This document shows, in pieces, positions 45,584-53,898 of a DNA stretch of 64,000 nucleotides. The translations under genes and the position numbers were made by a program. The DNA lies in the NCBI RefSeq assembly GCF_018614205.1, contig NZ_JAGGOS010000013.1:1-64000 (forward strand), given 5' to 3'. Position 1 is the stretch's first letter. Every line of letters begins with the position of its first letter. Under the pieces are notes generated by a model. The model saw nothing but the letters and a program-made list of their open reading frames with translations. It did no database searches and was not told the DNA's origin. This DNA comes from Streptomyces sp. ISL-36. GTDB taxonomy: Bacteria; Actinomycetota; Actinomycetes; Streptomycetales; Streptomycetaceae.

Positions 45584-46081
45584 TCAGGACGCCAGGTCGA
45601 ACTGCTTGAGCCAATTCGGGTCGGCGTCGCCGATCGTGGCTACCAGGCCGCCGCAGAGCAACACCATGTACAGGGTGAAAGCGATCGGGTCTCCGTAGCG
45701 CTTCACTGCTTCATTGAGGGTCAGGTTGGGCGCGTCCGGATGGCCGATGAACCCTGCCGCCTGGAGAAGGTCGTCGTGCTGGATCCCCAGGGTGTCGGAC
45801 ACCCAGTGGACAGTGTCCCGAGCCTGATCCTCGGTGATCTGCTCCCGAGCCCCTACGAGCCAGGCCATCAGGATTGCCCAGACCATGGTGGGGTCCGAAA
45901 GGTGCTCACCCTCGATGAAGGATCCTCCGGGCCCCTTGGAGGGGTTCTGCATCCACGAGGCGATGTCCGCGCGCAGGCGCTTTTGGGTCCGGACGCGGGA
46001 GATCTCCGAGAGATCGGGCCTGACGTCGTGTGCCGCCCGAGCGGCGCGTGCGCTCCGGCGGCGCTGGCTGTTTCGTCCCAT
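45584..46081 (-). CDS. Hypothetical island protein, 165 residues
   Basis: Taken from the ATG at 46081 (GRNSQRRRSARAARAAHD). A basic N-terminal 30 residues precede a mostly helical domain: RAQKRLRAD-like helices, DPTMVWAILMAWLVGAREQI, HWVSDTLGIQHDDLLQAAGF and a hydrophobic FTLYMVLLCGGLVATIG near the end. No known motif. It lies in the outer segment of the island, downstream on the same strand of the gene at 46254. The start is uncertain. Confidence 0.55.
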   Translation of the reverse strand: MGRNSQRRRSARAARAAHDVRPDLSEISRVRTQKRLRADIASWMQNPSKGPGGSFIEGEHLSDPTMVWAILMAWLVGAREQITEDQARDTVHWVSDTLGIQHDDLLQAAGFIGHPDAPNLTLNEAVKRYGDPIAFTLYMVLLCGGLVATIGDADPNWLKQFDLAS

Positions 46082-46253
46082 GGACCGAGCATGACGCTCG
46101 GGTCCACCTCGGGGAGGGAAAACAGCCAACAATGCCCGGTTCATTGGCGATGCGGTTGCGTCGCCTTGCAGGCATCCGGCCTGAGCCTGCAGTGCGCCGG
46201 TCTTCGCGCCGACGAGGAATGAGCGGAGCCCAAGCGCCGGGTGATTCCCAAGC

Positions 46254-47120
46254 TCATACCTCTTCGTCGTGCAGATGCAGCTCGGCATCGTCGAGTCGGA
46301 TCAGCCAAGTACGCGTCGACGTGCGGTTCACCGTGACTCCTTCGAGGCCGGCTTTGGGATGAGTGAGAGATGCGGTGAGGTCCCCAGGGAAGGGGTAGCC
46401 CCGCCATTCGAGGTCCCATCGTCCCTCGTGCCCCCACAGACGGCTCGCGGGCGCCCAGCGGGCTCGCTCGGCTGTGCGATCGAGCGGATCGGTGAACCAA
46501 CCCCCCAGGTCGAAGGATCCGTCTGGATCTCGCAGGGACATGCGCACGCAGATGCCGGCCAGGAGTCGCTTCATGGAAAGGCTGATCTCGGGGACGGCAG
46601 CGATCTTGTCGCATTCGCCAGCCGTGAGTGGCTGCTCCATGCCCAAGCGCCGTCGCAGATTCGGCAGGCGCTGAGCCTGGCTTCGGTTCGCTGGAAGGAG
46701 TTCTCGCTGGGAAACGTACAGCTGAGCGCCACTTGGCAGGTGCCGTAGGCGCCACAGGTGGTAGCCCAAGCGTTCCTCGACCCGCATCCCAGGGATGTGC
46801 GGGTCGGTCGGACTGCCGACAAGGCGGAGGGCGACGTTGTCGCAGGCACTGACGATCAGCACGAGGTGATCAAATCGAGGGGAGACGACCGGGCCGTAGG
46901 CGCCGATCTGCCCGACCCGCCAGCGCAGCCGAGGCGCGGCCAGCGTTCCGTGGTTGAAGCAGGCAAGGGCCAACAGAGCGCGCAGTTCGGTCTGCTCCGG
47001 AGTGCAGTGGTCTAGTCCCAGCCCGCCGGACCTATCGATTCCTGGCAGGGCGGTGGCAGGGATCTCTCCCGTGAAGCCGGCGCGGATGAGTGAGGCAGCT
47101 TTGGCTGTGGTGTGTGGCAT
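46254..47120 (-). CDS. Hypothetical island protein, 288 residues
   Basis: Starts at ATG 47120 (MPHTTAKAASLIRAGFTGEI). Segments include LRALLALACFNHGTLAAPRL, HLVLIVSACDNVALRLVG, a basic stretch LPANRSQAQRLPNLRRRLGM and a Trp-rich end RWDLEWRGYPFPGDLTASL. No signal peptide or membrane helix. I do not recognise a family. It may be cotranscribed with the 165-residue gene that follows. Because it lies in the outer island segment, it could be cargo of a second insertion. Confidence 0.55.
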   Translation of the reverse strand: MPHTTAKAASLIRAGFTGEIPATALPGIDRSGGLGLDHCTPEQTELRALLALACFNHGTLAAPRLRWRVGQIGAYGPVVSPRFDHLVLIVSACDNVALRLVGSPTDPHIPGMRVEERLGYHLWRLRHLPSGAQLYVSQRELLPANRSQAQRLPNLRRRLGMEQPLTAGECDKIAAVPEISLSMKRLLAGICVRMSLRDPDGSFDLGGWFTDPLDRTAERARWAPASRLWGHEGRWDLEWRGYPFPGDLTASLTHPKAGLEGVTVNRTSTRTWLIRLDDAELHLHDEEV

Positions 47121-47452
47121 GGCGCGATGTCCTTTGGCGCTGCCGGGTCAGCAGGGGTTCGCGTCCGTGTTCGCACATCGGGAGGCACAACATGAGAGGA
47201 GTCGCGGAGTGGGCGCGCCGCACCCTGGACGAGCCAGGAAACCCGGGCGACCCGCTACGTCCTCCGGGCCTCCGCGGACCGGTTGCAGGCGACAGTACCG
47301 GCGTGATCGATGGATCAGCTGTGTTCCACACGCTGGATTCATCCGATGGGGTGTCTCGCCGGATTTGCTGCCTACCGAACGGCCCCAGGCAGAGACGTTC
47401 TGACCTGGGGCCGGAGTCGTTTCAGGGGCGGTTCCGCGCCCCGCTGTTCGCG
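47121..47452. other. Right end of the island, no gene
   Basis: 332 bp holding the tRNA-Lys tail copy (47370-47422), whose hairpin also ends the convergent ECF sigma gene. No credible gene. Confidence 0.5.
47370..47422. repeat. attR-type repeat: tRNA-Lys tail plus terminator
   Basis: GCCTACCGAACGGCCCCAGG and onward match 37725-37778 through the whole terminator hairpin, with one missing T (AGGTCAG versus AGGCAG). It marks the outer right edge of the island, 31 bp before the ECF sigma gene. Confidence 0.85.
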
Positions 47453-48343
47453 TCAGTCGGTCGACCAGCCCGCCGGCAGCAGCGCCGCAAGTCGCTCCGG
47501 GTCGACCAGGATCTGGATCTGCACGATGCGGTCGTCCACGACCGTGAAGGCCATCAGCCCCGCCGGGCGGCCGTCCACCAGGGAGACGAGGCCGGGGGCG
47601 CCGTTGACCAGGACCGTGCGGTAGGCGCGGCGGAAGCGGGCGAAGGTGAGGGCCTGGTTCACGACCGCCTCGGCGCCGCGGACGAGCTTCGAGGCCGCCG
47701 CGAGGAGCTTGCCGCCGTCCGCCCGCAGGACCACGTCCGGGTCGAGGACCGCGAGCAGGCCCTCGAAGTCGCCGCCCTGGGAGGCCGCCAGGAAGGCGTC
47801 GACCACCTGGCGCTGGCGGGTGACGTCGGGAGCGGGCGCCGGGGCCGCGCCCTGGACGCGGCGGCGGGCACGGCTGGCGAGCTGACGGGTCGCGGCCGGG
47901 GTGCGGTCCACGATCGGGGCGATCTCCTCGAAGGAAACCGCGAACATGTCGTGCAGGACGAACGCCAGCCGCTCCGCCGGACCCAGCGTCTCCAGGACGA
48001 CGAGCAGCGCCAGGCCCACCGAGTCGGCGAGCAGCGCCTCCTCCTCGGGGTCACGGACGGTGTCCGCGCCCCGGACCACCGGATCGGGGACGTAGTACTC
48101 CAGCGGGTCCTCGCGGCGCGAGGAGCGCGAGCGCAGCATGTCCAGGCACACCCGGCCGACGACCGTCGTCAGCCAGCCGCTGAGGTTCCGCACCTCGCCG
48201 ATGTCGGAGCGGTTGAGCTTGAGCCACGCTTCCTGGACGGCGTCCTCGGCCTCGCTCAGCGAGCCGAGCATCCGGTAGGCGACCGCCTTCAGGTGGGTGC
48301 GGTCGGCCTGGAAGCGCTCGGCCAGGAGGTCCTTCTCGTCCAT
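47453..48343 (-). CDS. ECF41-type sigma factor with SnoaL-like C-terminal domain
   Basis: 296 residues from the ATG at 48343 (GAGGGAGAG upstream). Sigma region 2 (HLKAVAYRMLGSLSEAEDAV, QEAWLKLNR), region 4 (ERLAFVLHDMFAVSFEEIA), then an NTF2/SnoaL-like domain from about residue 180. The C-terminal domain controls activity in place of a separate anti-sigma factor in ECF41 proteins. The linker has DPEEEALLADSVGLALL, and the family's NPDKL-type motif appears altered. Its upstream region carries the ECF41 promoter pattern, so it likely activates itself. Confidence 0.88.
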   Translation of the reverse strand: MDEKDLLAERFQADRTHLKAVAYRMLGSLSEAEDAVQEAWLKLNRSDIGEVRNLSGWLTTVVGRVCLDMLRSRSSRREDPLEYYVPDPVVRGADTVRDPEEEALLADSVGLALLVVLETLGPAERLAFVLHDMFAVSFEEIAPIVDRTPAATRQLASRARRRVQGAAPAPAPDVTRQRQVVDAFLAASQGGDFEGLLAVLDPDVVLRADGGKLLAAASKLVRGAEAVVNQALTFARFRRAYRTVLVNGAPGLVSLVDGRPAGLMAFTVVDDRIVQIQILVDPERLAALLPAGWSTD

Positions 48344-48380
48344 CGGTGTCTCTCCCTCGTCGTGTCCCGTCATCCGGTAT

Positions 48381-48407
48381 GACGGAAGGCGCCGGCGAAA
48401 CGTGACA
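48381..48407 (-). promoter_or_regulatory. ECF41-type autoregulatory promoter
   Basis: On the minus strand TGTCACG (48407-48401), 16 nt, CGTC (48384-48381). This matches the published ECF41 pattern TGTCAC(A)-N16/18-CGTC. It ends 38 nt before the sigma gene start. Confidence 0.7.
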
Positions 48408-48578
48408 GGTCCACGGCCGCTGAGGTCCGAACCCCCGGGCCTTTCCCGGCCCCCGTACCGTCCGCTGCGTGAGATCCTCGCCCACCCCCGCCGAACGCGC
48501 GGATTTCCCCGGCCGATCCGCTCCAGTGCCGGGATTTGCCCCTTCAGCGTCGTGATCTTCGGCCGTAGATTTTCCTGC

Positions 48579-49058
48579 ATGACGACAACCTCGCAGGTCA
48601 ACGCCGTACTCCGCACTCCGCCGGCCTCCCCCGCCGCAGCGGCCGCCTACTTCTCCGCCAGCCTCGCCTTCCACGCCGACGTCTCCGATGTCGCCACCGC
48701 CCTCGCCGCCGAAGGCGACCCCGGCTTCGTGGTCATCGACACCCGCTCCACCGCGTCCTGGGACCAGGGCCACGTCGCCGGCGCGATCCACCTGCCGACC
48801 GCTCTCATCCCCGAGCAGGCCGAGCAGCTGCTCGACCGGTCCGTCCCGGTCGTCACGTACTGCTGGGGCCCCGGCTGCAACGGCGCCACCCGCGCCGCAC
48901 TCGCCCTCGCCGAGCTCGGCTACCAGGTGAAGGAGATGCTGGGCGGCTTCGAGTACTGGGTCCGTGAGGGCTTCCCGTACGAGACGTGGGAGGGCCCCGC
49001 GAAGAAGGACGCGGACCCGCTGACGGCCCCGGTCGACGCCGAGGACTGCGGCTGCTGA
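48579..49058 (+). CDS. Rhodanese-like sulfurtransferase
   Basis: 159 residues. Single rhodanese domain with VVIDTRSTASWDQGHVAGAI and the active loop TYCWGPGCNGATRAAL, where Cys in CWGPGC would take up sulfur. The longer loop differs from the classic CRxGxR. The C-terminus ends EDCGC. TAGATT at 48566-48571 lies exactly 7 nt before the ATG, with TTCAGC 17 nt further up, so it is probably leaderless. It is divergent from the ECF41 sigma gene and may be one of its neighbours in function. Confidence 0.86.
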   Translation: MTTTSQVNAVLRTPPASPAAAAAYFSASLAFHADVSDVATALAAEGDPGFVVIDTRSTASWDQGHVAGAIHLPTALIPEQAEQLLDRSVPVVTYCWGPGCNGATRAALALAELGYQVKEMLGGFEYWVREGFPYETWEGPAKKDADPLTAPVDAEDCGC

Positions 49059-49121
49059 GCGGGCTGCCGGGGAAACGGATTTCCGGATCGGCTCCCCATG
49101 CCGTAAGGTCATATTCACCGA

Positions 49122-49195
49122 CGCGGGGTGGAGCAGCTCGGTAGCTCGCTGGGCTCATAACCCAGAGGTCGCAGGTTCAAATCCTGTCCCCGCTA
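49122..49195 (+). tRNA. Initiator tRNA-fMet (anticodon CAT)
   Basis: 74 nt. Starts CGCGGGGTGGAGCAG and has the three G-C pairs TGGGCTCATAACCCA in the anticodon stem and an unpaired C1/U72, the marks of an initiator tRNA. T loop TTCAAAT, A73, CCA not encoded. Confidence 0.94.
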
Positions 49196-49200
49196 CTGAA

Positions 49201-49237
49201 GTCGAAGGCCCGGATCCTCAGGATCCGGGCCTTCGAC
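49201..49237. terminator. tRNA-fMet terminator
   Basis: 17-bp perfect stem (49201-49217 with 49221-49237), GTCGAAGGCCCGGATCC, 3-nt loop. Confidence 0.82.
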
Positions 49238-49282
49238 GTATGTCCGCGTGCGACACGTGCCCGCGCCACCCGGAAACGACGA

Positions 49283-49308
49283 AGCCCCCGAACCGAAGTC
49301 CGGGGGCT
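49283..49308 (-). terminator. catR terminator hairpin
   Basis: AGCCCCCG (49283-49290) pairs with CGGGGGCT (49301-49308), 10-nt loop, 9 bp beyond the catR stop. Confidence 0.65.
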
Positions 49309-49317
49309 CGCGTGGTC

Positions 49318-49737
49318 TCAGGCGGTCGTCGCGCAGTTCGGGCAGATCCCGCGGTACGTCACCTCGACGTCCGAGATCGTGAAGCCGAAGCGCTCCGTGT
49401 CCGGCAGGTCCGCCAGCGGATTGCCGTCCGGGTGGACGTCGCGGATGGCGCCGCAGCTGCCGCAGACCAGGTGCTGGTGCGGTCGGTGGGCGTTCGGGTC
49501 GTACCGCTTGGCGCGGCCGTCCGTCGCGACCTCCATCACCTCGCCGAGAGTGACCATCTCGCCCAGCGTGTTGTAGACGGTCGCCCGGGAGATCTCGGGC
49601 AGTCGCTCCACGGCGCGGGCGTGGACCTCGTCGGCGGTCAGGTGTACGTGATCCCCGTCGAGGACCTCGGCCACCACACGCCGCTGCGCGGTCATCCGCC
49701 AGCCGCGGCCGCGCAGTCGTTCCAACAGGTCACTCAT
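49318..49737 (-). CDS. catR: Fur/PerR-family peroxide-sensing repressor
   Basis: 139 residues. DNA-binding domain with MTAQRRVVAEVL and ISRATVYNTLGEMVTLGEV, metal-sensing region RPHQHLVCGSCGAIRDVHPD, and the structural zinc pair CGSC with C-terminal CPNC. It stands divergent from a catalase, as catR does from catA in Streptomyces, where it represses catA until peroxide oxidises it. The operator between them overlaps the catA promoter. Confidence 0.9.
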   Translation of the reverse strand: MSDLLERLRGRGWRMTAQRRVVAEVLDGDHVHLTADEVHARAVERLPEISRATVYNTLGEMVTLGEVMEVATDGRAKRYDPNAHRPHQHLVCGSCGAIRDVHPDGNPLADLPDTERFGFTISDVEVTYRGICPNCATTA

Positions 49738-49798
49738 GAGGACCAGCCTAACAGTGAGGGGACCGCGGTCCCGAACGGGTGTGACTTTGGAAGTTCAC

Positions 49799-49826
49799 TT
49801 GACTTAGACATTGTCTATCGTAGGAT
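49799..49826 (+). promoter_or_regulatory. catA promoter with CatR-type operator in the spacer
   Basis: TTGACT (49799-49804), 16-nt spacer, TAGGAT (49821-49826). The spacer holds TAGACATTGTCTA (49805-49817), an inverted repeat with arms TAGAC/GTCTA like Fur-family boxes. Repressor bound there would block RNA polymerase directly. Confidence 0.75.
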
Positions 49827-49916
49827 CGAACCCGGCATTGGCCAAGAGCAACACCCTGGATCCGTTCGGGGCAGGCCAAGGGACAGGACTTGCAGGAAAT
49901 GACGCAGGAGGCGCAC

Positions 49917-51368
49917 GTGACGCAGGGACCGCTCACTACGGAGGCCGGCGCGCCGGTCGCCGACAACCAGAACAGCGAGACGGCGGGCGTCGGCGGTCCC
50001 GTCCTCGTCCAGGACCAGCTCCTCCTCGAGAAGCTCGCCCACTTCAACCGTGAGCGCATCCCGGAGCGTGTGGTCCACGCGCGCGGCGCCGGTGCGTACG
50101 GCACCTTCACGCTCACCCGCGACGTCTCGCAGTGGACGCGTGCCGCGTTCCTCTCCGAGGTCGGCAAGCAGACCGAGACGTTCCTGCGCTTCTCCACCGT
50201 CGCGGGCAACCTCGGTGCGGCCGACGCGGTGCGCGACCCGCGCGGCTGGGCGCTGAAGTTCTACACCGAAGAGGGCAACTACGACCTCGTCGGCAACAAC
50301 ACCCCGGTGTTCTTCATCAAGGACGCCATCAAGTTCCCGGACTTCATCCACACCCAGAAGCGCGACCCCTACACGGGCTCGCAGGAGGCGGACAACGTCT
50401 GGGACTTCTGGGGTCTGTCCCCGGAGTCGACCCACCAGGTGACCTGGCTCTTCGGCGACCGCGGCATCCCCGCCTCGTACCGCCACATGAACGGCTACGG
50501 CTCGCACACCTACCAGTGGAACAACGAGGCCGGCGAGGTCTTCTGGGTCAAGTACCACTTCAAGACCGACCAGGGCATCAAGAACCTCACCCAGGACGAG
50601 GCCAACAAGCTCGCCGGTGAGGACCCGGACAGCCACCAGCGCGACCTGCGCGAGGCCATCGAGCGCGGGGACTTCCCGTCCTGGACCGTGCAGGTCCAGA
50701 TCATGCCGGCGGCCGAGGCGGCGAACTACCGCTTCAACCCGTTCGACCTCACCAAGGTGTGGCCGCACGAGGACTACCCGCCGATCGAGATCGGCAAGCT
50801 GGAGCTCAACCGCAACCCGGAGAACATCTTCGCCGAGGTCGAGCAGTCGATCTTCAGCCCCGCGCACTTCGTGCCGGGCATCGGCCCGTCCCCGGACAAG
50901 ATGCTCCAGGGCCGTCTCTTCGCGTACGGCGACGCCCACCGCTACCGCGTCGGCATCAACGCCGACCACCTGCCGGTGAACCGCCCGCACGCCACCGAGG
51001 CGCGCACCAACTCCCGTGACGGCTTCCTCTACGACGGCCGCCACAAGGGCGCGAAGAACTACGAGCCCAACAGCTTCGGCGGTCCGCACCAGATCGACCG
51101 CCCGCTGTGGCAGCCGGTCCCGGTGACCGGTGTGACCGGCGACCAGGCCGCCCCGATCCACTCCGAGGACAACGACTTCGCCCAGGCGGGCAACCTCTAC
51201 CGCCTGATGTCCGAGGACGAGAAGGGCCGTCTCGTCGACAACCTGGCGGGCTTCATCGCCAAGGTCTCGCGTGACGACATCGCCGAGCGCGCGATCAACA
51301 ACTTCCGCCAGGCGGACGGCGACTTCGGCAAGCGGCTGGAGGCCGCGGTCCAGGCCCTGCGCGGCTGA
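49917..51368 (+). CDS. catA: Monofunctional heme catalase
   Basis: 483 residues from the GTG at 49917 (GGAGG 5 nt ahead). It splits hydrogen peroxide. Catalytic His is in [12 protein letters not shown] and Asn in [11 protein letters not shown]; the proximal heme Tyr region is [14 protein letters not shown]. The length fits small-subunit clade catalases. It is the vegetative, peroxide-induced catalase of Streptomyces, controlled by the divergent catR. A 14-bp terminator follows. Confidence 0.95.
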   Translation: MTQGPLTTEAGAPVADNQNSETAGVGGPVLVQDQLLLEKLAHFNRERIPERVVHARGAGAYGTFTLTRDVSQWTRAAFLSEVGKQTETFLRFSTVAGNLGAADAVRDPRGWALKFYTEEGNYDLVGNNTPVFFIKDAIKFPDFIHTQKRDPYTGSQEADNVWDFWGLSPESTHQVTWLFGDRGIPASYRHMNGYGSHTYQWNNEAGEVFWVKYHFKTDQGIKNLTQDEANKLAGEDPDSHQRDLREAIERGDFPSWTVQVQIMPAAEAANYRFNPFDLTKVWPHEDYPPIEIGKLELNRNPENIFAEVEQSIFSPAHFVPGIGPSPDKMLQGRLFAYGDAHRYRVGINADHLPVNRPHATEARTNSRDGFLYDGRHKGAKNYEPNSFGGPHQIDRPLWQPVPVTGVTGDQAAPIHSEDNDFAQAGNLYRLMSEDEKGRLVDNLAGFIAKVSRDDIAERAINNFRQADGDFGKRLEAAVQALRG

Positions 51369-51386
51369 CGACGCTTGTCGTGGACA

Positions 51387-51424
51387 GAGAGGGCCGGACT
51401 TCCGTACGGGAGTCCGGCCCTCTC
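51387..51424. terminator. catA terminator
   Basis: 14-bp perfect stem GAGAGGGCCGGACT (51387-51400) with 51411-51424, 10-nt loop, shared with the convergent CBS gene. Confidence 0.82.
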
Positions 51425-51438
51425 GCGCTGTCCGGGCG

Positions 51439-51840
51439 CTACCCGGCCAGCGAGGGCGTGCGCCGATGTGCCGGGGTCCAGCAGCGGATGATGTCGCGCA
51501 CCGAGACGATGCCGACCGGCCCCGTCCCGTCGAGCACGACCAGGTGACGGAACCCGCCGTGCGTCATGGCCGCCGCGGCCTCCTCCAGGGTCCATGTCGG
51601 CGCGGCGAAGACGACGTTGTTGGTGGTGTGGGCGCCGGCGGTCTCGTGGTCCGGGTCCTGGTCCGCGCCGATCGAGTTGAGGATGTCGCGCTCGGTGAGG
51701 ATGCCGAGCCCGCTGGTGTCGGTGTCGAGGACTATGGCCGCGCCGACCCGGCGGGCCGACATCAGTCGCGCCGCCTGCCGGAGGGTGTGGGCGGGTCCGA
51801 TGGTGAGGACAACCGTGCTCATGGCGTCACGGACGAGCAT
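51439..51840 (-). CDS. Tandem CBS-domain protein
   Basis: 133 residues from the ATG at 51840 (AAGGAGGTGG ahead). Two CBS domains: VRDAMSTVVLTIGPAHTLRQ with GLGILTERDIL, and VVFAAPTWTLEEAAAAMTHG with PVGIVSVRDIIR. Such free-standing pairs bind adenine nucleotides and act as energy or redox sensors. Just upstream, TTCACAAG appears twice in a row (about 51892-51907). Confidence 0.88.
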   Translation of the reverse strand: MLVRDAMSTVVLTIGPAHTLRQAARLMSARRVGAAIVLDTDTSGLGILTERDILNSIGADQDPDHETAGAHTTNNVVFAAPTWTLEEAAAAMTHGGFRHLVVLDGTGPVGIVSVRDIIRCWTPAHRRTPSLAG

Positions 51841-51994
51841 GGATGGAGCCACCTCCTTGGTGAACGGTTCCCGCTTCAACGAGAACCGATTCACAAGTTC
51901 ACAAGTGGGGGGCTCCCAGAGTGGCACCGGGTGACCGGCTCAACAAGGGGGCGCGCAGGGTGCTCGTGGGGGCGCCCGCGGCGGTCGGCCGGGG

Positions 51995-52795
51995 TCAGCC
52001 CTTCTGGTTCAGGTAGCTCAGCAGCTCACCGTGGAGCAGCCCGTTCGACGCCGCCGCGTTGCCGCTGTGCGGGCCGTGCTGACCGTCCAGGCCGGTGAAG
52101 GTGCCCCCCGCCTCCTGGACGATGATCGCCGTCGCCGCCATGTCCCAGAGGGAGAGCTCCGGCTCGGCACAGATGTCCACCGAGCCCTCGGCGACCATCA
52201 TGTACGGCCAGAAGTCGCCGTACGCGCGGGTCCGCCAGCACGCGCGCGTGAGGTCGAGGAAGCCTTCGAGGCGGCCCCGCTCCTCCCAGCCGCTCAGCGA
52301 GGAGTAGGCGAAGGAGGCGTCCGCCAGCTCCCCGACCTTCGAGACATGGATCCGGGACGCGGACGTCAGGCTGCGGCCGGTGTACGCGCCCGCGCCCTTC
52401 GCCGCCCACCAGCGCCGGCCGAGGGCCGGCGCCGAGACCACGCCCACGACCGGCTGGAAACCGGTCTCGCCGGCCTCCATCAGTGCGATCAGGGTGGCCC
52501 AGACCGGCACCCCGCGCACGTAGTTCTTGGTGCCGTCGATCGGGTCGATCACCCAGCGCCGCGGGCCCGTGCCCTCGACGCCGTACTCCTCGCCGAGGAT
52601 CGCGTCACGCGGCCGCGCCCGCTGGAGCTGACCTCGGATCAGTTCCTCGGCGGCCTTGTCGGCCTCGCTCACCGGCGTCATGTCCGGCTTGGTCTCGACT
52701 TTCAGGTCGAGCGCCTTGAAGCGGTCCATGGTGGCCGCGTCGGCGGCATCCGCGAGGACATGGGCGAGACGCAGATCATCGTGGTAATCGGCCAT
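51995..52795 (-). CDS. hisN: Histidinol-phosphatase (inositol monophosphatase family)
   Basis: 266 residues. Metal sites [25 protein letters not shown] and [15 protein letters not shown] mark the inositol monophosphatase superfamily. Streptomyces hisN, next to rsgA and aroA, encodes such a protein that removes phosphate from histidinol phosphate in histidine synthesis. The ATG at 52795 is the clear start. Other substrates cannot be ruled out. Confidence 0.83.
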   Translation of the reverse strand: MADYHDDLRLAHVLADAADAATMDRFKALDLKVETKPDMTPVSEADKAAEELIRGQLQRARPRDAILGEEYGVEGTGPRRWVIDPIDGTKNYVRGVPVWATLIALMEAGETGFQPVVGVVSAPALGRRWWAAKGAGAYTGRSLTSASRIHVSKVGELADASFAYSSLSGWEERGRLEGFLDLTRACWRTRAYGDFWPYMMVAEGSVDICAEPELSLWDMAATAIIVQEAGGTFTGLDGQHGPHSGNAAASNGLLHGELLSYLNQKG

Positions 52796-52901
52796 GGTCG
52801 AAACTCTATCCCTCGAAGGGGCGGGGGCTCACGGGAGCCCTTGACAGTGCGTGGCCACGCGTCAACTCTGTGCGCAGAACCGTTCTGGCCGGGAGGCGAC
52901 G

Positions 52902-53591
52902 ATGCCTACTGCCCGTGATGCCCTGCTCGATGCCGCGCTCACGGCCCTCGCGGGGCTGCCCTGGTCCGCGGTCCGGATGGTCGACGTCGCCTCCGCCGCC
53001 GGCGTCTCGCGCCAGACCCTCTACAACGAGTTCGGCAGCAAGGAGGGGCTCGCCCGCGCTCTGGTACGGCGCGAGGCGGACGCCTATCTGCACGGCGTGG
53101 AACGGCTCCTGGCCCGGCCGGACCCGCCGGAGCGGAACGTCGCCGCCGTCGCCGAGTGGACCGTCACGGAGGCCGTCGCCCGTCCCCTGCTGCGAGCCCT
53201 GCTCACCGGCTGCTGGGGCAGGCGGCTCCCCCCGCCCCGCCCGGCGCGGGCCGGTGCGCGTGCCTCCGCCGTCCCCGCCCAGCGGCGGGCCGACCGGGGC
53301 GTTCCCTCACCCGTGGACCTGCTCGGGCAGGCCCGGGACCGGGCCGCGACGGCGCTGGTCGAGGGCGGGCGGGGCGAGGACGCGGAGCAGGCGCTGCGGT
53401 CCTGCGAGGTCGCCCTGCGCCTCGCGCTGTCGTACGTGATCGCCCCGGGCGGCGTCGTCCCGGCGAACGACGCCGCGCGGGGTCAGTGGGCCGAACCGGA
53501 GAGCTGGAGGCCGACGACCCCCACGATCACGAACGTGATCGAGACGATCTTCAAGGTGGACACGATGTCGCCGAGGAAGATCATTCCGTAG
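52902..53591 (+). CDS. TetR-family transcriptional regulator
   Basis: 229 residues; GGGAGG precedes the ATG. N-terminal helix-turn-helix VDVASAAGVSRQTLYNEFGS. The ligand part is helical up to ALRLALSYVIAPGG (about residue 193). The last 36 residues are read from DNA that also encodes the C-terminus of the convergent SMR gene, so this tail may be a read-through extension after loss of the original stop. It probably controls the neighbouring SMR efflux gene. Confidence 0.85.
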   Translation: MPTARDALLDAALTALAGLPWSAVRMVDVASAAGVSRQTLYNEFGSKEGLARALVRREADAYLHGVERLLARPDPPERNVAAVAEWTVTEAVARPLLRALLTGCWGRRLPPPRPARAGARASAVPAQRRADRGVPSPVDLLGQARDRAATALVEGGRGEDAEQALRSCEVALRLALSYVIAPGGVVPANDAARGQWAEPESWRPTTPTITNVIETIFKVDTMSPRKIIP

Positions 53592-53806
53592 ATCGCCGTG
53601 CCCGCCGCGCCGATGCCGGTCCACACCGCGTACGCGGGGCCGACGTCCAGCTTGCGCAGGGCGAGAGTCAGCAGACCGAAGCTGCCGAGGGCGAAGGCGG
53701 CGAAGGCGATCGTCGGCCACAGCCGGGTGAAACCGTGCGAGAGCTTGAGGCAGACCGCGAAACCGGTCTCCAGGACCCCCGCGATCACCACCAGCAGCCA
53801 CGCCAT
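53483..53806 (-). CDS. SMR-family multidrug/guanidinium efflux protein
   Basis: 107 residues with four membrane helices. The conserved Glu of the first helix is in IAGVLETGFAVCLK; GPAYAVWTGIGAAGTAIYGM and GDIVSTLKIVSITFVIVGVV follow. It resembles SugE/QacC antiporters. The ATG at 53806 has GGGAGG upstream. Its 3' end overlaps the convergent TetR gene by 109 bp. Confidence 0.9.
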   Translation of the reverse strand: MAWLLVVIAGVLETGFAVCLKLSHGFTRLWPTIAFAAFALGSFGLLTLALRKLDVGPAYAVWTGIGAAGTAIYGMIFLGDIVSTLKIVSITFVIVGVVGLQLSGSAH

Positions 53807-53898
53807 CGTCAGTGCCTCCCACGCCGTCGGTGACTGCTTCGTCGCACTTGGTGCGATTATGCACTTACCAACAGCGGTCGACCGCAAACGTGCGCGAC

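Larger units (their letters stand above)
37730..47422. mobile_element. Composite integrative island at tRNA-Lys, no integrase
   Basis: About 9.7 kb between the tRNA-Lys 3' end and a copy of the tRNA tail plus terminator at 47370-47422, divided by another tRNA-Lys 3' copy at 45402-45451. Content: small Zn-ribbon protein, divergent XRE/HD and DUF6415-like modules, holin, broken amidase endolysin, tail-fibre-like protein, truncated membrane protein, secreted and hypothetical proteins. Base use in parts (about 44.1-45.2 kb) is less GC-rich than the core. No integrase, replicase, capsid or terminase is seen, so it is likely immobile unless helped by another element. Confidence 0.75.
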
